Assembly (NCBI RefSeq): GCF_034092415.1
Contig: NZ_CP139304.1
Location: forward strand, 558,001 to 622,000
Direction of reading: 5' to 3'
Length of the DNA: 64,000 nucleotides
Origin: Prochlorococcus sp. MIT 1341
Lineage (GTDB): Bacteria > Cyanobacteriota > Cyanobacteriia > PCC-6307 > Cyanobiaceae
Numbering within the stretch: the first letter of the stretch is position 1; the number at the start of each line of letters is the position of its first letter. Under the pieces are notes generated by a model. It saw nothing but the letters and a program-made list of their open reading frames with translations, ran no database searches and was not told the origin of the DNA. Shown here in pieces: positions 52,554 to 62,327 of this stretch. A program made the position numbers and the translations under genes.

Positions 52554-53633
52554 TCACTCAAGCAAAGCCCTAACAAGCAAGTCTTGTCCAAAAGTTTTTT
52601 TCGAAATGGTTTTTAGAGTAAAGGCATCTTCAACTGAATAAAGGCCAAGCTCAGAAAGAGGAGTTCCTGCAGGGACCCCTCCCAGAAGCTTAGGCGCAAG
52701 CATCATTGCAATTTCCTGAACACAACCCTGTTTAATTGCAATAGAAGCAAGTTTTGGGCCACATTCCCAAAGAACAGAATTGCATCCCATTTCAGCCAAT
52801 GAATGAAGCAAATCAATTGGTTCGGAAGATCTCAACTTAATTTTTCCAGGCCCCTTTGGGAGGTTGGATAACAACTTCTTGGGAACCTCTGGTCCATAAG
52901 CGATAAGTGTTCTAGAAATCGAAGTATCCCAAATTCTTGAATTTTCTGGCAAATCAAGGCTTCTACTAAAAACTACTCGTATTGGTTCTGGCGTTGATTT
53001 GCCTCTAGAGGTCAATAAAGGGTCATCTCTTCTAACAGTTTCGCCTCCAACAATTACAGCATCAACCTTTGCTCTTAGAGAATGCACCCAATCTCGAGAC
53101 TTTTCATTTGTAATCCATTTACTAGCACCATTAGGAAGAGAGGTCCGACCATCAAAACTCATAGCCCATTTCATTATTCCCAATGGAAGACCAGTGCGAA
53201 TTCTATGGATAAAAGCCTTGTTCTGACTAACAGCTAAATCTTCTAATACACCAGTAATAACCTCTAACCCGCCATCCCTTAGACGCTCTAACCCTGCACC
53301 TGACACACGTGAATCAGGATCTTGCAAGGCAACTACTACCCTCCTCAGACCTGAAGACAAAACCAAATCAGTACATGGAGGTGTTCTCCCTTGATGGCAA
53401 CAAGGCTCCAAGGTAACGACCAAGGTTCCACCTTTTGCTTGATCACCAGCCTGATTAAGCGCTCCGACCTCAGCATGAGGAAGACCTGCACGAGCATGAA
53501 AGCCTTCCCCGACAAGAAAACCGCTTTCATTAATCACTACCGCTCCAACCAATGGATTAGGGCTTGTTCTGTTTTGGCCCAAAGCAGCTAATTGCAATGC
53601 ACGCTGCATCCATGGTTCCCAAGGGCTTTTCAC
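52554..53633 (-). CDS. ribD: Bifunctional pyrimidine deaminase/reductase (359 aa)
   Basis: Deaminase zinc site His53-Ala-Glu55 (LPHAEVGAL), Cys78 and Cys87 (LEPCCHQGRTPPC), followed by the reductase domain (PLGIMKWAMSFDGR, VGGETVRRDDPLLTSRG, ECGPKLASIAIKQG). Carries out the second and third steps of riboflavin synthesis. Complete length. Downstream of the DUF3122 gene on the same strand; ribF is elsewhere in this window. Confidence 0.97.
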   Translation of the reverse strand: MKSPWEPWMQRALQLAALGQNRTSPNPLVGAVVINESGFLVGEGFHARAGLPHAEVGALNQAGDQAKGGTLVVTLEPCCHQGRTPPCTDLVLSSGLRRVVVALQDPDSRVSGAGLERLRDGGLEVITGVLEDLAVSQNKAFIHRIRTGLPLGIMKWAMSFDGRTSLPNGASKWITNEKSRDWVHSLRAKVDAVIVGGETVRRDDPLLTSRGKSTPEPIRVVFSRSLDLPENSRIWDTSISRTLIAYGPEVPKKLLSNLPKGPGKIKLRSSEPIDLLHSLAEMGCNSVLWECGPKLASIAIKQGCVQEIAMMLAPKLLGGVPAGTPLSELGLYSVEDAFTLKTISKKTFGQDLLVRALLE

Positions 53634-53649
53634 AAAATCACTCTTTTTT

Positions 53650-54189
53650 TCAAGACTTAGCAGGGTTATCTAATGATCGCCATTCACCAACTACGTAAGG
53701 AGGAACTGGTAATTCGGTGAAAACATTTGTTAAACACAATCTAAGAGGCCTATTGTTATTCAAATCAGTCAACAAAGGTGTGAGATCGAATTCTGCTGCT
53801 GCCTCCCTTGGATCTTTTGCTAGCTTTTCATTTAACAGCGTGATGTCTTCCAAAAACCAAGTTCTTAATCCTGCCTGAACCCTAAGCGCCATAGGGTGAT
53901 CGAGACGAAGTGTTCCTGGATATCCAACAACTCTCAAAGTACTCTTTGAATCTAAATTGCCATCTCTATATGCCACCATTTGCCATGTTTGTGATTCAAG
54001 ATCTCTAAGACTTTCTACACTACGGACCAATTTCACACCATCGTCACTTTGAAAACTTTGCAATTTTGCATGAGCTGAATGGGGATAAACAAAAAGGTTG
54101 GAAAATACAACCAGAAAAAATAATGCGACTTTGCTTAACAAAAGAAGTCTTTTTGAAGAAGAGCTATGAGATGTTTTTTGATACGTCAT
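53650..54189 (-). CDS. DUF3122 secreted protein (179 aa)
   Basis: The preferred start, the ATG at 54189 (MTYQKTSHSSSSKRLLLL), gives a signal peptide ending HAKLQ and avoids overlap with the upstream gene; the longer frame reaches 54291. SFQSDDGVKLVRSVESLRDLESQTWQMVAYRDG and TTSVFTELPVPPYVVGEW-like end (here TNVFTELPVPPYVVGEW) fit DUF3122, a cyanobacterial periplasmic or lumenal family of unknown role. Confidence 0.8.
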   Translation of the reverse strand: MTYQKTSHSSSSKRLLLLSKVALFFLVVFSNLFVYPHSAHAKLQSFQSDDGVKLVRSVESLRDLESQTWQMVAYRDGNLDSKSTLRVVGYPGTLRLDHPMALRVQAGLRTWFLEDITLLNEKLAKDPREAAAEFDLTPLLTDLNNNRPLRLCLTNVFTELPVPPYVVGEWRSLDNPAKS

Positions 54190-54238
54190 GAACTGCAATG
54201 CTATTTCTAAGCTTTGATTAGAGGAGATTTTCAAAAGG

Positions 54239-54511
54239 TTATTCTTGCTCAGCATCAAGAAGAGCATCAATAGTAATAGCCGTTCGAACAAGGGCTTGAT
54301 ATCGCTTTAGCACACGGTGGTTTCTATCTAACCAACGAGCAGGATCCTCAGAAGACTGGCTAAGCCTGCCAGGCTTAACCGAAGGCGCCTCGTCATCAAT
54401 CAACTCCAAATCCTTTTGTTGTTGTATGAGAGCAATCATCAACTCATGAATACGCCTTCTTCTATTTAATGCATGATGAAAATTTTTGTCTGGATTTTCC
54501 ACTAATGACAA
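54239..54511 (-). CDS. Conserved cyanobacterial helical protein (90 aa)
   Basis: RRRRIHELMIALIQQQKDLELID, PARWLDRNHRVLKRYQALVRTAITIDALLDAEQE: a helical, charged protein of a type regularly found beside cobL in picocyanobacteria. Function unknown. Divergent from cobL with a short spacer. Confidence 0.7.
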   Translation of the reverse strand: MSLVENPDKNFHHALNRRRRIHELMIALIQQQKDLELIDDEAPSVKPGRLSQSSEDPARWLDRNHRVLKRYQALVRTAITIDALLDAEQE

Positions 54512-54588
54512 TCCCCTTTCAAGGCTAGAGCTGTGTCGATTTGAAATTCCATCAAAAAACCTACCTCATAAAAGACGAAAATAAACAC

Positions 54589-55890
54589 ATGAATGATTCT
54601 TCGGGACGAAACCCTATATATGTACTAGGAACCGATGCAGAGGGTATGGAACATCTTGCAATTCATTTGCAAGATTTAGTGCTAACAGCAAAAAGAGTTG
54701 CGGCTTCTAAGCGCTTACTAAAGGAATTTCCTAAATGGTGGGGGGAAAACGGAGAAGGAAAACCTATTCCTGAACTTTTTGATATTGGACTAACTAATGA
54801 ATTGATCAAGTGGTTAAAAAAAGAAACCTCTACAACTGTTCTACTAGCAAGTGGAGATCCGTTATGGTTTGGCATTGGAAGAAAACTAGTAGAAAATTTC
54901 TCATCTAAACAACTTGTCTTTCATCCTGCACCAAGCTCCTTACAACTTGCATTCTCAAGGATTGGGAAATCATGGGAAAATACAGACTGGATAAGCCTCC
55001 ATGGGAGAGACCCAACAGCTTTAGCAAGAAAATTACAACAAAGGCCTGAATCCCTTGCCATACTTACTGACCCTAATAAAGGTGGTGCAAAAGAGGTTCT
55101 TGAAATTCTAAAAGGATTAGGGTTAGAGCTTTCATATGCTTTTTGGATCTTTGAACAATTAGGCCATAGCAATGAGAAAGTTTGGCAACTATTACCAAAT
55201 AATGAAATCAAAGACCCTCTTCATCCACTTCATATGGTTGTGCTTCTTCAAGAAGCACAACCATATGAAGCTGGATTCAGCGAAATTCCCTTATTTGGTT
55301 TAGAAGATGGTCTTTTTCTTCAACATAAAGACCGGCCTGGACTAATGACAAAAAGAGAAAACCGAATCCAACTTTTAGCGGACCTTCAATTACCTTCTGA
55401 AGGAGTGTTATGGGACTTATGCGCAGGAGTTGGTAGTATCGGATTAGAGGCCTTAAGAATTAGTCCTAAGTTGCAAGTCCTATTAGTTGAGAGGCGTGGT
55501 GGCGGCGCAGACATTATTAAACAAAATGCTCTCAGATTGGAAGTTGAACCAAAAGCAATAATAGAAAAAGAAGCGTTCTCTTTCCTAAAAGAAGACAATC
55601 TTCCTGAAAGTCTTGCAAATCCAAATAGGATTATTTTAGGAGGCGGTGGAGAAAAACGAATTCACCTCCTAAAGTTAGCTTTAGAAAGACTAACTTTAGG
55701 AGGTATTATAGTTATTCCATTAGCTACACTAGAACCAATTAATGAAATCAGGAATCTATTCAAGAAATCAGGATATTCGTTTGCAATTAGTCAACATCAA
55801 TCCTATCGAGGCTTACCCCTTTCAGAAGGCACTCGACTTTCTCCAGTTAATCCAATCTTTATAATCAAGGGCGTAAGAAAAATCCGTTAA
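54589..55890 (+). CDS. cobL: Precorrin-6Y methyltransferase / decarboxylase CobL (CbiE-CbiT fusion, 433 aa)
   Basis: From the ATG at 54589. CbiE half: YVLGTDAEGMEHL, LLASGDPLWFGIGRKL, SLHGRDPTAL and ILTDPNKGGAKEVLEIL. CbiT half: LFGLEDGLFLQHKDRPGLMTKRENRIQLLADLQLP, VLWDLCAGVGSIGLEALR and NPNRIILGGGGEKR. Methylates C5 and C15 and decarboxylates in aerobic cobalamin synthesis (Co-analogue route in cyanobacteria). Odd: two long perfect inverted repeats in the coding sequence (55228-55270 and 55664-55704), the first at the junction of the two domains. Confidence 0.95.
   Translation: MNDSSGRNPIYVLGTDAEGMEHLAIHLQDLVLTAKRVAASKRLLKEFPKWWGENGEGKPIPELFDIGLTNELIKWLKKETSTTVLLASGDPLWFGIGRKLVENFSSKQLVFHPAPSSLQLAFSRIGKSWENTDWISLHGRDPTALARKLQQRPESLAILTDPNKGGAKEVLEILKGLGLELSYAFWIFEQLGHSNEKVWQLLPNNEIKDPLHPLHMVVLLQEAQPYEAGFSEIPLFGLEDGLFLQHKDRPGLMTKRENRIQLLADLQLPSEGVLWDLCAGVGSIGLEALRISPKLQVLLVERRGGGADIIKQNALRLEVEPKAIIEKEAFSFLKEDNLPESLANPNRIILGGGGEKRIHLLKLALERLTLGGIIVIPLATLEPINEIRNLFKKSGYSFAISQHQSYRGLPLSEGTRLSPVNPIFIIKGVRKIR
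55228..55270 (+). repeat. Perfect 21-bp inverted repeat inside cobL (1-base centre)
   Basis: Left arm 55228-55248 and right arm 55250-55270 are exact reverse complements around a single C at 55249. It spans codons of HMVVLLQEAQPYEA between the CbiE and CbiT domains. No T tract follows. Confidence 0.95.
55664..55704 (+). repeat. Perfect 15-bp inverted repeat inside cobL (11-base loop)
   Basis: ACCTCCTAAAGTTAG at 55664-55678 and CTAACTTTAGGAGGT at 55690-55704. It spans the codons of LLKLALERLTLGGI in the CbiT half. Confidence 0.95.
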
Positions 55891-55899
55891 TTTGTTTAT

Positions 55900-56415
55900 T
55901 TAAAATTCAAAAAATTTCGGAATTGCATTGATAACAAGGGAGTCACCTATACGAATATCTAGGCGTTTTGCTTCGCCAGAGGCCAGTTCTATAACGCCAT
56001 CAACAACACTTTCAGGTCCATATGTTTCGCAAGGCAAAGAAGAGCACACAGGAACAGCATGTTCTAGTGCAACAACCTTTCCATCAGAAAGAAAAATCAT
56101 ATCCAAAGGAAAAAGTGTTTTATACATCCAAAATTTCACTTGTCTTGGAGGATTAAATAGAAAAAACATGCCTCTTAATTTAAGCAATTCCTTTCGTTTC
56201 ATTAAACCTATATATTGCTCTTCAAAAGTGTCTGCTAACTCTAAGTAAATACATTCTCCCTTTAAAGTGCATAATTCTGCCTCAAAAGGCAAATATTGAG
56301 GATCTATTTGTTGATTCTCATGACAATCTCCTTTAAGAATAAGACCTAAAAAGACAAAAAGTGAAAGAAAAACATATTTAAAAATTCTATCGGAGTATAT
56401 TTTTTTTTGCTTCAT
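55900..56415 (-). CDS. DUF192 protein (171 aa)
   Basis: N-terminal helix ([16 protein letters not shown]) as signal or anchor. [62 protein letters not shown] and [24 protein letters not shown] carry the DUF192 signature. Its start overlaps the nadK stop by four bases, so translation may be coupled to nadK. Convergent with cobL, 10 bases apart. Function unknown. Confidence 0.85.
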   Translation of the reverse strand: MKQKKIYSDRIFKYVFLSLFVFLGLILKGDCHENQQIDPQYLPFEAELCTLKGECIYLELADTFEEQYIGLMKRKELLKLRGMFFLFNPPRQVKFWMYKTLFPLDMIFLSDGKVVALEHAVPVCSSLPCETYGPESVVDGVIELASGEAKRLDIRIGDSLVINAIPKFFEF

Positions 56416-57329
56416 TGCTTATCTGGCTTTGCCACATGAGGGAGCCCCCAGCCAAGTTTATTTCTTAAGACTTGGAAAAACTCATGATCAGCAAGCCTTA
56501 CAAATTTAACTGGATGATCACTTCTACGTATCAAAACTCTGTCCTCTGGCCAGACATAACAACCTGCACTTCCATCAACTACCATCATTAACCTTTCTGG
56601 AGTCGCAGGAAAAATCGTCACTGGTTCCTTATCGCTAAAAACAAGTGCCCTAGAAGCCAAAGAGTGGGGCGCAATTGGAGCCAACTGAAGCACTGGACAA
56701 TCAGGCGTTATTACCGGTCCCCCTGCACTTAATGCATAAGCTGTTGATCCAGTTGGAGTAGAAAGGATTACACCATCAGCTGAAATATCCACCGGAGCGT
56801 GGCGACCGATAGCTATTTCAAAATGACACATACTGGTCAAAGGTTCCCTATGTAAAGCCATCTCATTTAGAGAAAGCGCTTCCCAACGCCTTTGCTCACC
56901 CCTAAAAACACTTACAACTAAACTTGAACGAGTCTCAACACTCCAATTCATTTCTAGGACTTGATCTAAAGCATTATCTAAATCAGCCAAATATGCTTCA
57001 GCTAAGAACCCAAGATGACCTGTATTTATGGTAAGCATTGGAACTTGCAAAGGTGCAGTCTGTCTGGCTGCCGAAAGGACAGTTCCGTCTCCTCCCAGAA
57101 CAATTGCCAAAGCCATTGACGAGTCAAAGCCATTTGGAACACAAGCGTTGTAACCAAGCATTCGCATATGCTGATCTGGATTTGCAAAACCAACAAGTCC
57201 ACCAGCACTACTAGCTCTTATGACTGTATGACCAGCATTTTCAAATCTTGACTGAATAGTATTAGCAACCTTTGCGGCTATCTCCTTGCTGTCATTTACG
57301 ATCAGTCCAATTCGTGGCACCGATCGCAT
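56412..57329 (-). CDS. nadK: NAD kinase (305 aa)
   Basis: GGDGT motif at residues 79-83 (VLGGDGTVL), [17 protein letters not shown] for NAD binding, [11 protein letters not shown] and [10 protein letters not shown]. Complete length. Phosphorylates NAD to NADP with ATP or polyphosphate in the cytoplasm. Followed by the overlapping DUF192 gene. Confidence 0.96.
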   Translation of the reverse strand: MRSVPRIGLIVNDSKEIAAKVANTIQSRFENAGHTVIRASSAGGLVGFANPDQHMRMLGYNACVPNGFDSSMALAIVLGGDGTVLSAARQTAPLQVPMLTINTGHLGFLAEAYLADLDNALDQVLEMNWSVETRSSLVVSVFRGEQRRWEALSLNEMALHREPLTSMCHFEIAIGRHAPVDISADGVILSTPTGSTAYALSAGGPVITPDCPVLQLAPIAPHSLASRALVFSDKEPVTIFPATPERLMMVVDGSAGCYVWPEDRVLIRRSDHPVKFVRLADHEFFQVLRNKLGWGLPHVAKPDKQ

Positions 57330-57426
57330 TAAATAAACTACAAGCCCATATTAATAAAAAGTCTTCACTTTTGGAGCAGAACAATTCAAAAAATTTTCAA
57401 CTTTATCTAGGTCTCCTCAACAAGGC

Positions 57427-58467
57427 CTAAAACTGCTCTAAGAATCGAAGATCACTCGTATAAAAACGTCGAATGTCATCTATACCATGACGAACCATAC
57501 AAAAACGTTCAACACCAAGACCAGCTGCAAAACCACTCCACCTTTCTGGGTCAAGTCCTAGACCTTCCAAAACCGCAGGGTCAACCATTCCGCAACCCAT
57601 AACCTCCAACCATCTACCCCGCCATTGAACATCTACCTCTGCAGAAGGCTCAGTAAAAGGGAAATAACTTGCACGAAAGCGAACAGGCAAATCACCAAAA
57701 AAGGCTGTTAGAAATGCCATCACAGTTCCTCTCAAATGACTAAAGTCCAAGCCTTCATCAATTGCTAAAACTTCAACCTGATGAAACACAGGCGAATGTG
57801 TTGCATCAACAGCATCTCTCCTGTAAACCCTTCCAGGAGCGACTATCCGCACTGGCGGCCGATTCTCTTTCAAATATCTAATCTGCACAGGGGAAGTATG
57901 TGTTCTCAATAATCTTTCTGCACCCAAATAAAATGTATCCTGCATATCACGTGCAGGATGATCTTCAGGAATATTTAAAGCAGTAAAGTTGTACTCATCT
58001 GTTTCAATTTCAGGTCCTTCAGCAACTGAATAACCCAAACCACAGAATAAATCAACAATATTTTCAGTTGTAGTTATTAAAGGGTGTCTATGCCCAAATG
58101 GGATGCCAGTAGGAGTTGCAGTTACATCTAACGTCTCAGATTCAAGCCTTTCAGTCATCGCCTGAGCTTTTAACAGCTCAAGACGTTCAGAGAGCAAGGT
58201 TTGCAAATGCTTTTTTAACAAATTTGCTCTTTGTCCCACTATTGGCCTTTCTTGGTTAGACAGACTTGCCATTGCTCCTAAAACACTTGACAAACGACCT
58301 TTCTTCCCCAGAAGACCTACTCTTATTTTCTCAAGAGAGACAGAATCTTTTGCAGCATCGATTTCTAATGCAGCTTCTGCCTCCAATAACTCCAACTGGT
58401 CAGTAAGTTGTGTAAGGGAATTTTCGAATTTCAAAACAACTATCTCAAGATGAAATACTTTAAACAC
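57427..58467 (-). CDS. pheS: Phenylalanyl-tRNA synthetase alpha subunit (346 aa)
   Basis: Coiled-coil N-terminus, then class II motifs: [67 protein letters not shown] and [18 protein letters not shown]. The first ATG gives 346 residues; a TTG 11 codons in (58434) would give the more usual 335, and the residues before it lack family character. Charges tRNA-Phe together with PheT, not in this window. Confidence 0.96.
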   Translation of the reverse strand: MFKVFHLEIVVLKFENSLTQLTDQLELLEAEAALEIDAAKDSVSLEKIRVGLLGKKGRLSSVLGAMASLSNQERPIVGQRANLLKKHLQTLLSERLELLKAQAMTERLESETLDVTATPTGIPFGHRHPLITTTENIVDLFCGLGYSVAEGPEIETDEYNFTALNIPEDHPARDMQDTFYLGAERLLRTHTSPVQIRYLKENRPPVRIVAPGRVYRRDAVDATHSPVFHQVEVLAIDEGLDFSHLRGTVMAFLTAFFGDLPVRFRASYFPFTEPSAEVDVQWRGRWLEVMGCGMVDPAVLEGLGLDPERWSGFAAGLGVERFCMVRHGIDDIRRFYTSDLRFLEQF

Positions 58468-58517
58468 CCATCAGAAAACTACCGAGAAACAAGCAGCTCC
58501 TTTATGCAATTAAGCAG

Positions 58518-59318
58518 ATGAAAATTCTAATAAGCAATGATGACGGGGTATCTTCTTTAGGAATCAGAACACTTGCCTCTGCAGCAATCAACAATGGGCA
58601 TGAGGTCACAGTAGTAGCACCTGATAAAGAAAGATCTGCAACAGGACATGGCCTAACTCTACAAAACCCAATCCGTGTGGAAAAAGCTAATGAGTTTTTC
58701 CCTGATGGAATTGTTTCTTGGAGTTGTAGTGGGACACCTGCTGACTGTATAAAGCTTGCACTTTCCGAACTTCTTAAAACAAAACCTGATCTAGTTCTCT
58801 CGGGAATAAATCATGGGCCGAATCTCGGTACCGACATTTTTTGCTCAGGAACTGTCGCAGCCGCTATGGAAGGAACACTTGAAGGGTTGCCATCAATGGC
58901 AGTAAGCATCGCATGCTATCAATGGCAAGATTTCAGGGGCGCATCAAGAATCGCCTTAGAGATTGCTGAAAAGGCATTAATAAGCAAATGGCCTAGCAGC
59001 TTACTTCTGAATCTAAATGTCCCACCTTGTGATCCTGAGAAAATGGGCCCACTAAGTTGGACAAGACTATCAATCAGGCGATATGAGGAACAATTTTGTA
59101 AACGTCAAGACCCTAGAGGAAGCACATATTTCTGGCTCGCTGGAGAACTCGTGAAAGATTTAGAATCTGCCGGCGATGGTCCAAAAAAATGGCCTAGTGA
59201 TGTAGCTCAAATAGAAGCAAATGCTCCCTCCTTAACCCCAATCCAACCAGACCTTTTTTGGCGAGGCTTGATCGAAGATCTTCCTGAAATAAAACCAGTG
59301 AATCAACCTGTTCGATAA
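58518..59318 (+). CDS. surE: 5'-nucleotidase SurE (266 aa)
   Basis: [20 protein letters not shown] (metal site Asp8-Asp9), [64 protein letters not shown]. All metal-binding residues are present. Removes phosphate from nucleoside monophosphates. The 3' end overlaps the convergent DUF3611 gene by 16 bases. Confidence 0.96.
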   Translation: MKILISNDDGVSSLGIRTLASAAINNGHEVTVVAPDKERSATGHGLTLQNPIRVEKANEFFPDGIVSWSCSGTPADCIKLALSELLKTKPDLVLSGINHGPNLGTDIFCSGTVAAAMEGTLEGLPSMAVSIACYQWQDFRGASRIALEIAEKALISKWPSSLLLNLNVPPCDPEKMGPLSWTRLSIRRYEEQFCKRQDPRGSTYFWLAGELVKDLESAGDGPKKWPSDVAQIEANAPSLTPIQPDLFWRGLIEDLPEIKPVNQPVR

Positions 59319-59878
59319 ATTCTTTGCAAAAGCCAAAGGGACAGAATTAATCCTATGAGATGCGCAAATAAAACTTGCGTATTGCTTAAGACAGAAAGCA
59401 TTTCTATAGAGGTGATGGGATATCCCACAAGACTGGTCCCTGAATTCCCCCCCATCGGCGAACCAAAAAAACCAGGAGCCTGTAATGAAGCTTGTACAAA
59501 AAGACTTCCTGCTAAAGACTGATAACCAATCGAAGAAAAAACCAACCCAAGTAAATCAACAATTACTCCGCGCTTTAATAAGCGACTAGTTTCTCCCCTG
59601 CTAGGCCTTACCCCACTATCAAGTGCTCTTCCTGTACGAACTATCAACCAACCCTGCCAAAGGCTATAAAGAAGTACAAAGAACGCCAAAGTGGTAAGGG
59701 ACAAACCAGGTCCCAATCCCAATGCCCGTTCAGAATTTCGAGCCAAACGCCCTCCAATGTTATTAAAAATCAAAACACCCACAACAACTACACCAAGGGT
59801 TAGCTGTACCCAAAAACGAATCCAGCCCATTCGGCGTAACCCCCGGGAAAGAAGCTGAAAGTCCAATCGGTCAGCCAT
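59303..59878 (-). CDS. DUF3611 four-helix membrane protein (191 aa)
   Basis: [70 protein letters not shown] and [23 protein letters not shown]3611 with about four membrane helices. Cyanobacteria and plant plastids share this family. Function unknown, likely thylakoid or plasma membrane. Confidence 0.85.
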   Translation of the reverse strand: MADRLDFQLLSRGLRRMGWIRFWVQLTLGVVVVGVLIFNNIGGRLARNSERALGLGPGLSLTTLAFFVLLYSLWQGWLIVRTGRALDSGVRPSRGETSRLLKRGVIVDLLGLVFSSIGYQSLAGSLFVQASLQAPGFFGSPMGGNSGTSLVGYPITSIEMLSVLSNTQVLFAHLIGLILSLWLLQRIYRTG

Positions 59879-59905
59879 GAAGGATTTAACGACACTCGTC
59901 CAAAC

Positions 59906-60853
59906 TTGCCATCAATGTCAGGAGTCTGCACGCAACTAGTGATACCTCTCTGCTCTCCCAAACAAGCAAAAACCCCAACGTCCCTTGCGTTAGGGAGCTT
60001 CGACGGCCTTCACGCAGGTCATCGAAAAGTGATAGAAGTCGTTGTAAATGATGCCCCGGGGATACCTAGTGTGGTGAGTTTCTGGCCTCACCCCAGAGAA
60101 ATACTCTATTCAGAACCAAGACTGAGATTGGACTTACCTAGCGAAAAAACTTCTCTTTTATCTCCTCTGGGTGTCAAGCAATTAATTCTTGTACCTTTTA
60201 ATCTAGGGCTTGCCTCAGTGAGAGCTGAAGATTTCTTCCATGAAATGCTTATACAGACTCTCAATGCTCGTCGTATTGCTGTCGGTGCCAACTTCCGTTT
60301 TGGTCACAATCGGGAAGGGGACGTCAATACACTTAGGGAACTTGGCAAGACCTCTGGAGTTGAAATTTTAGTAATGCCAATACTTAAAGATAAAGAAGGT
60401 CGTATGAGTAGTAGTCGCATACGTAAAGCCCTAGCTGAGGGGAATCTAAAGAGAGCAAAAAGTCTTATGGGTCGGCCATATAAATTGACTGGAAGAGTTG
60501 TTCAAGGACGTGGTTTAGGCAGCAAAATCGGATGGCCAACTGCAAACTTGCAAGTTGATGGCCGCAAATTCCTCCCCTGTCTTGGTGTTTATGCGGCCTT
60601 TGCATGGATCAACAAAACCAAAGAGCCACTGCCTGCTGTTATTAACCTTGGTCCTCAACCTACTGTTGACCCTTGCTCACCATCCGCTGTGGAAGTTCAC
60701 CTCTTAAACCAAAAAAAAGATTTATTAGGAGAAAACCTAACAATTCAACCTATAAAAAAACTTAGAGATCAAAAACGCTTTGAAAGCATGGAAGATTTGA
60801 GTTCACAAATTGGCCTAGATGCTGAAGTGGCTCTTAGACATTTAAGGATATAA
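59906..60853 (+). CDS. ribF: Bifunctional riboflavin kinase / FAD synthetase (315 aa)
   Basis: FAD synthetase domain: LALGSFDGLHAGHRKVIEVVV (nucleotidyl transferase HxGH-like) and SSSRIRKALAEGNLKRA. Kinase domain: GRPYKLTGRVVQGRGLGSKIGWPTANLQ, GVYAAFAWI and VINLGPQPTV. Converts riboflavin to FMN and FAD. Met3 is an alternative start. Confidence 0.95.
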   Translation: MPSMSGVCTQLVIPLCSPKQAKTPTSLALGSFDGLHAGHRKVIEVVVNDAPGIPSVVSFWPHPREILYSEPRLRLDLPSEKTSLLSPLGVKQLILVPFNLGLASVRAEDFFHEMLIQTLNARRIAVGANFRFGHNREGDVNTLRELGKTSGVEILVMPILKDKEGRMSSSRIRKALAEGNLKRAKSLMGRPYKLTGRVVQGRGLGSKIGWPTANLQVDGRKFLPCLGVYAAFAWINKTKEPLPAVINLGPQPTVDPCSPSAVEVHLLNQKKDLLGENLTIQPIKKLRDQKRFESMEDLSSQIGLDAEVALRHLRI

Positions 60854-60864
60854 ACGGGAATTGC

Positions 60865-60984
60865 TCATCCCGCTGAAGGATATGCATTCCCCAATCCCCA
60901 AACAATGAACGCTCCAATCCCACCAATCAAAACTATTCCCCAAATAAACAAATTTATGAGGCTCTGTGAATCACTGTTCTCCAT
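60865..60984 (-). CDS. Single-helix membrane microprotein (39 aa)
   Basis: MENSDSQSLINLFIWGIVLIGGIGAFIVWGLGNAYPSAG is a typical thylakoid-type microprotein with one helix and a glycine-rich end. Convergent with ribF, 11 bases apart, and divergent from thiE. Similar small proteins occur next to thiE in marine cyanobacteria. It may be a photosystem or NDH accessory subunit, but no family can be named. Confidence 0.65.
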   Translation of the reverse strand: MENSDSQSLINLFIWGIVLIGGIGAFIVWGLGNAYPSAG

Positions 60985-61019
60985 GAACCTTCCAAGCGAT
61001 CGTTCTTTCCAAGCCTGGC

Positions 61020-62066
61020 ATGAAATCAATGTCTAAGGAACCACTTGTAGATCAACGTATCGAACAACTCATAGACGCTAACCTTGATAGAGGTAGAGAA
61101 GGTTTGCGAGTTATTGAAGAGTGGTGTCGTTTTGGACTGAAGAATAAAGAGCTTCTTGTCAAACTTAGAGATTGGCGTCATCAACTAGGTTTAAATCATC
61201 AAGACTCTTATAAAAAGGCTCGTTCGCCTTTGTCAGATCCAGGAATAGGACTTACTCACCCATCTCAAGAGAAAAGGTTGGCACCTCTACAAGTAGTTGC
61301 CGCAAACTGTTCAAGAGTGCAAGAAGCAATGAGAGTTCTTGAAGAGTTCACTCGTACATCAAACCCTTTACTGTCAAAAGTTGCCAGTGATATACGTTAC
61401 GGAATTTATGAAGTTGAACTAAAAATCTTTAGTTGCTCTGACAAAGAGAAACGTTACAAGAAACTAGCCAAATGCAAGCTTTGTTTAATCACCTCTCCCA
61501 GCCAAAACCTATTAGAGACTATTGAGAAAGGACTAAATTCAGGAGTAAGAATGGTTCAATATCGAACAAAAGAAGCCGACGATTTGACAAAACTTTCTGA
61601 AGCAAGAAGGCTAATAAAGCTTTGTCGGAAACATGACGCTCTTTTTATAGTCAATGACAGAGTTGACATTGCCCTTGCGGTAGGGGCTGATGGTGTACAC
61701 CTAGGGCAAAATGACATCCCAATTCAGTTTGCAAGACAATTACTTGGCAATGAAAAGCTAATAGGACTTAGCACGCACTCTCTTAAAGAACTTCAATTAG
61801 CAGAGGAAGCAGGTTGCGATTATCTAGGAGTGGGGCCTGTTAATAAAAGCCAAACAAAACCGGGTTTAAACAGTCAAGGGATTGACGTTATAAGGGAAGC
61901 CTCTTCAAGAGCTCATCTACCTTGGTTTGCAATTGGTGGAATTAATACCACTAATATTCAAGAGCTGGTTACTGTAGGAGCAAAACGAATAGCCGTTTGC
62001 GCTGCGATAATGACCGCAGACGACCCCTCAAGGGCAACCTTGGAACTTTTAGAAGCCCTTCAATGA
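61020..62066 (+). CDS. thiE: Thiamine-phosphate synthase with cyanobacterial N-terminal domain (348 aa)
   Basis: Residues 1-130 form the extra domain typical of cyanobacterial ThiE (IDANLDRGREGLRVIEEWCRF, VVAANCSRVQEAMRVLEEF). The TIM barrel follows: VRMVQYRTKEAD, DALFIVNDRVDIALAVGADGVHLGQND, CDYLGVGPVNKSQTKPG and PWFAIGGINTTN. Condenses HMP-PP and the thiazole phosphate. The stop overlaps the thiS start (ATGA), so the two are coupled. Confidence 0.96.
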   Translation: MKSMSKEPLVDQRIEQLIDANLDRGREGLRVIEEWCRFGLKNKELLVKLRDWRHQLGLNHQDSYKKARSPLSDPGIGLTHPSQEKRLAPLQVVAANCSRVQEAMRVLEEFTRTSNPLLSKVASDIRYGIYEVELKIFSCSDKEKRYKKLAKCKLCLITSPSQNLLETIEKGLNSGVRMVQYRTKEADDLTKLSEARRLIKLCRKHDALFIVNDRVDIALAVGADGVHLGQNDIPIQFARQLLGNEKLIGLSTHSLKELQLAEEAGCDYLGVGPVNKSQTKPGLNSQGIDVIREASSRAHLPWFAIGGINTTNIQELVTVGAKRIAVCAAIMTADDPSRATLELLEALQ

Positions 62067-62269
62067 AATTACAGATAAATGGTGAAACAAAGTCCCTTCA
62101 GCTTCAACAAGAAAACCTTTCCAATTTAATTAACCGAATAGGTCACGACCCTCGAACTGTAGTGGTTGAATTAAATGGATCGATCCTTAGATCTGATCAA
62201 TGGGAAAGTCAGGGGCTAAAAGAAGGCGACGTCATTGAAATCGTCACAATAGTTGGAGGCGGTTCCTAA
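62063..62269 (+). CDS. thiS: Thiamine sulfur-carrier protein ThiS (68 aa)
   Basis: Ubiquitin-like fold: MKLQINGETKSLQLQQENLSNLINRIGHDPRTVVVELNGSILRSDQWESQGLKEGDVIEIVTIVGGGS. Start at the ATG inside the thiE stop. The protein ends GGGS, one residue past the diglycine that must be free for thiocarboxylate formation, so either a protease trims it or the family variant tolerates it. Confidence 0.9.
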   Translation: MKLQINGETKSLQLQQENLSNLINRIGHDPRTVVVELNGSILRSDQWESQGLKEGDVIEIVTIVGGGS

Positions 62270-62327
62270 AGTCTTGGTAATTAGGAGAAAGGAATTGCAT
62301 CGATTATCCGAATTCAAATCAGCAAAA

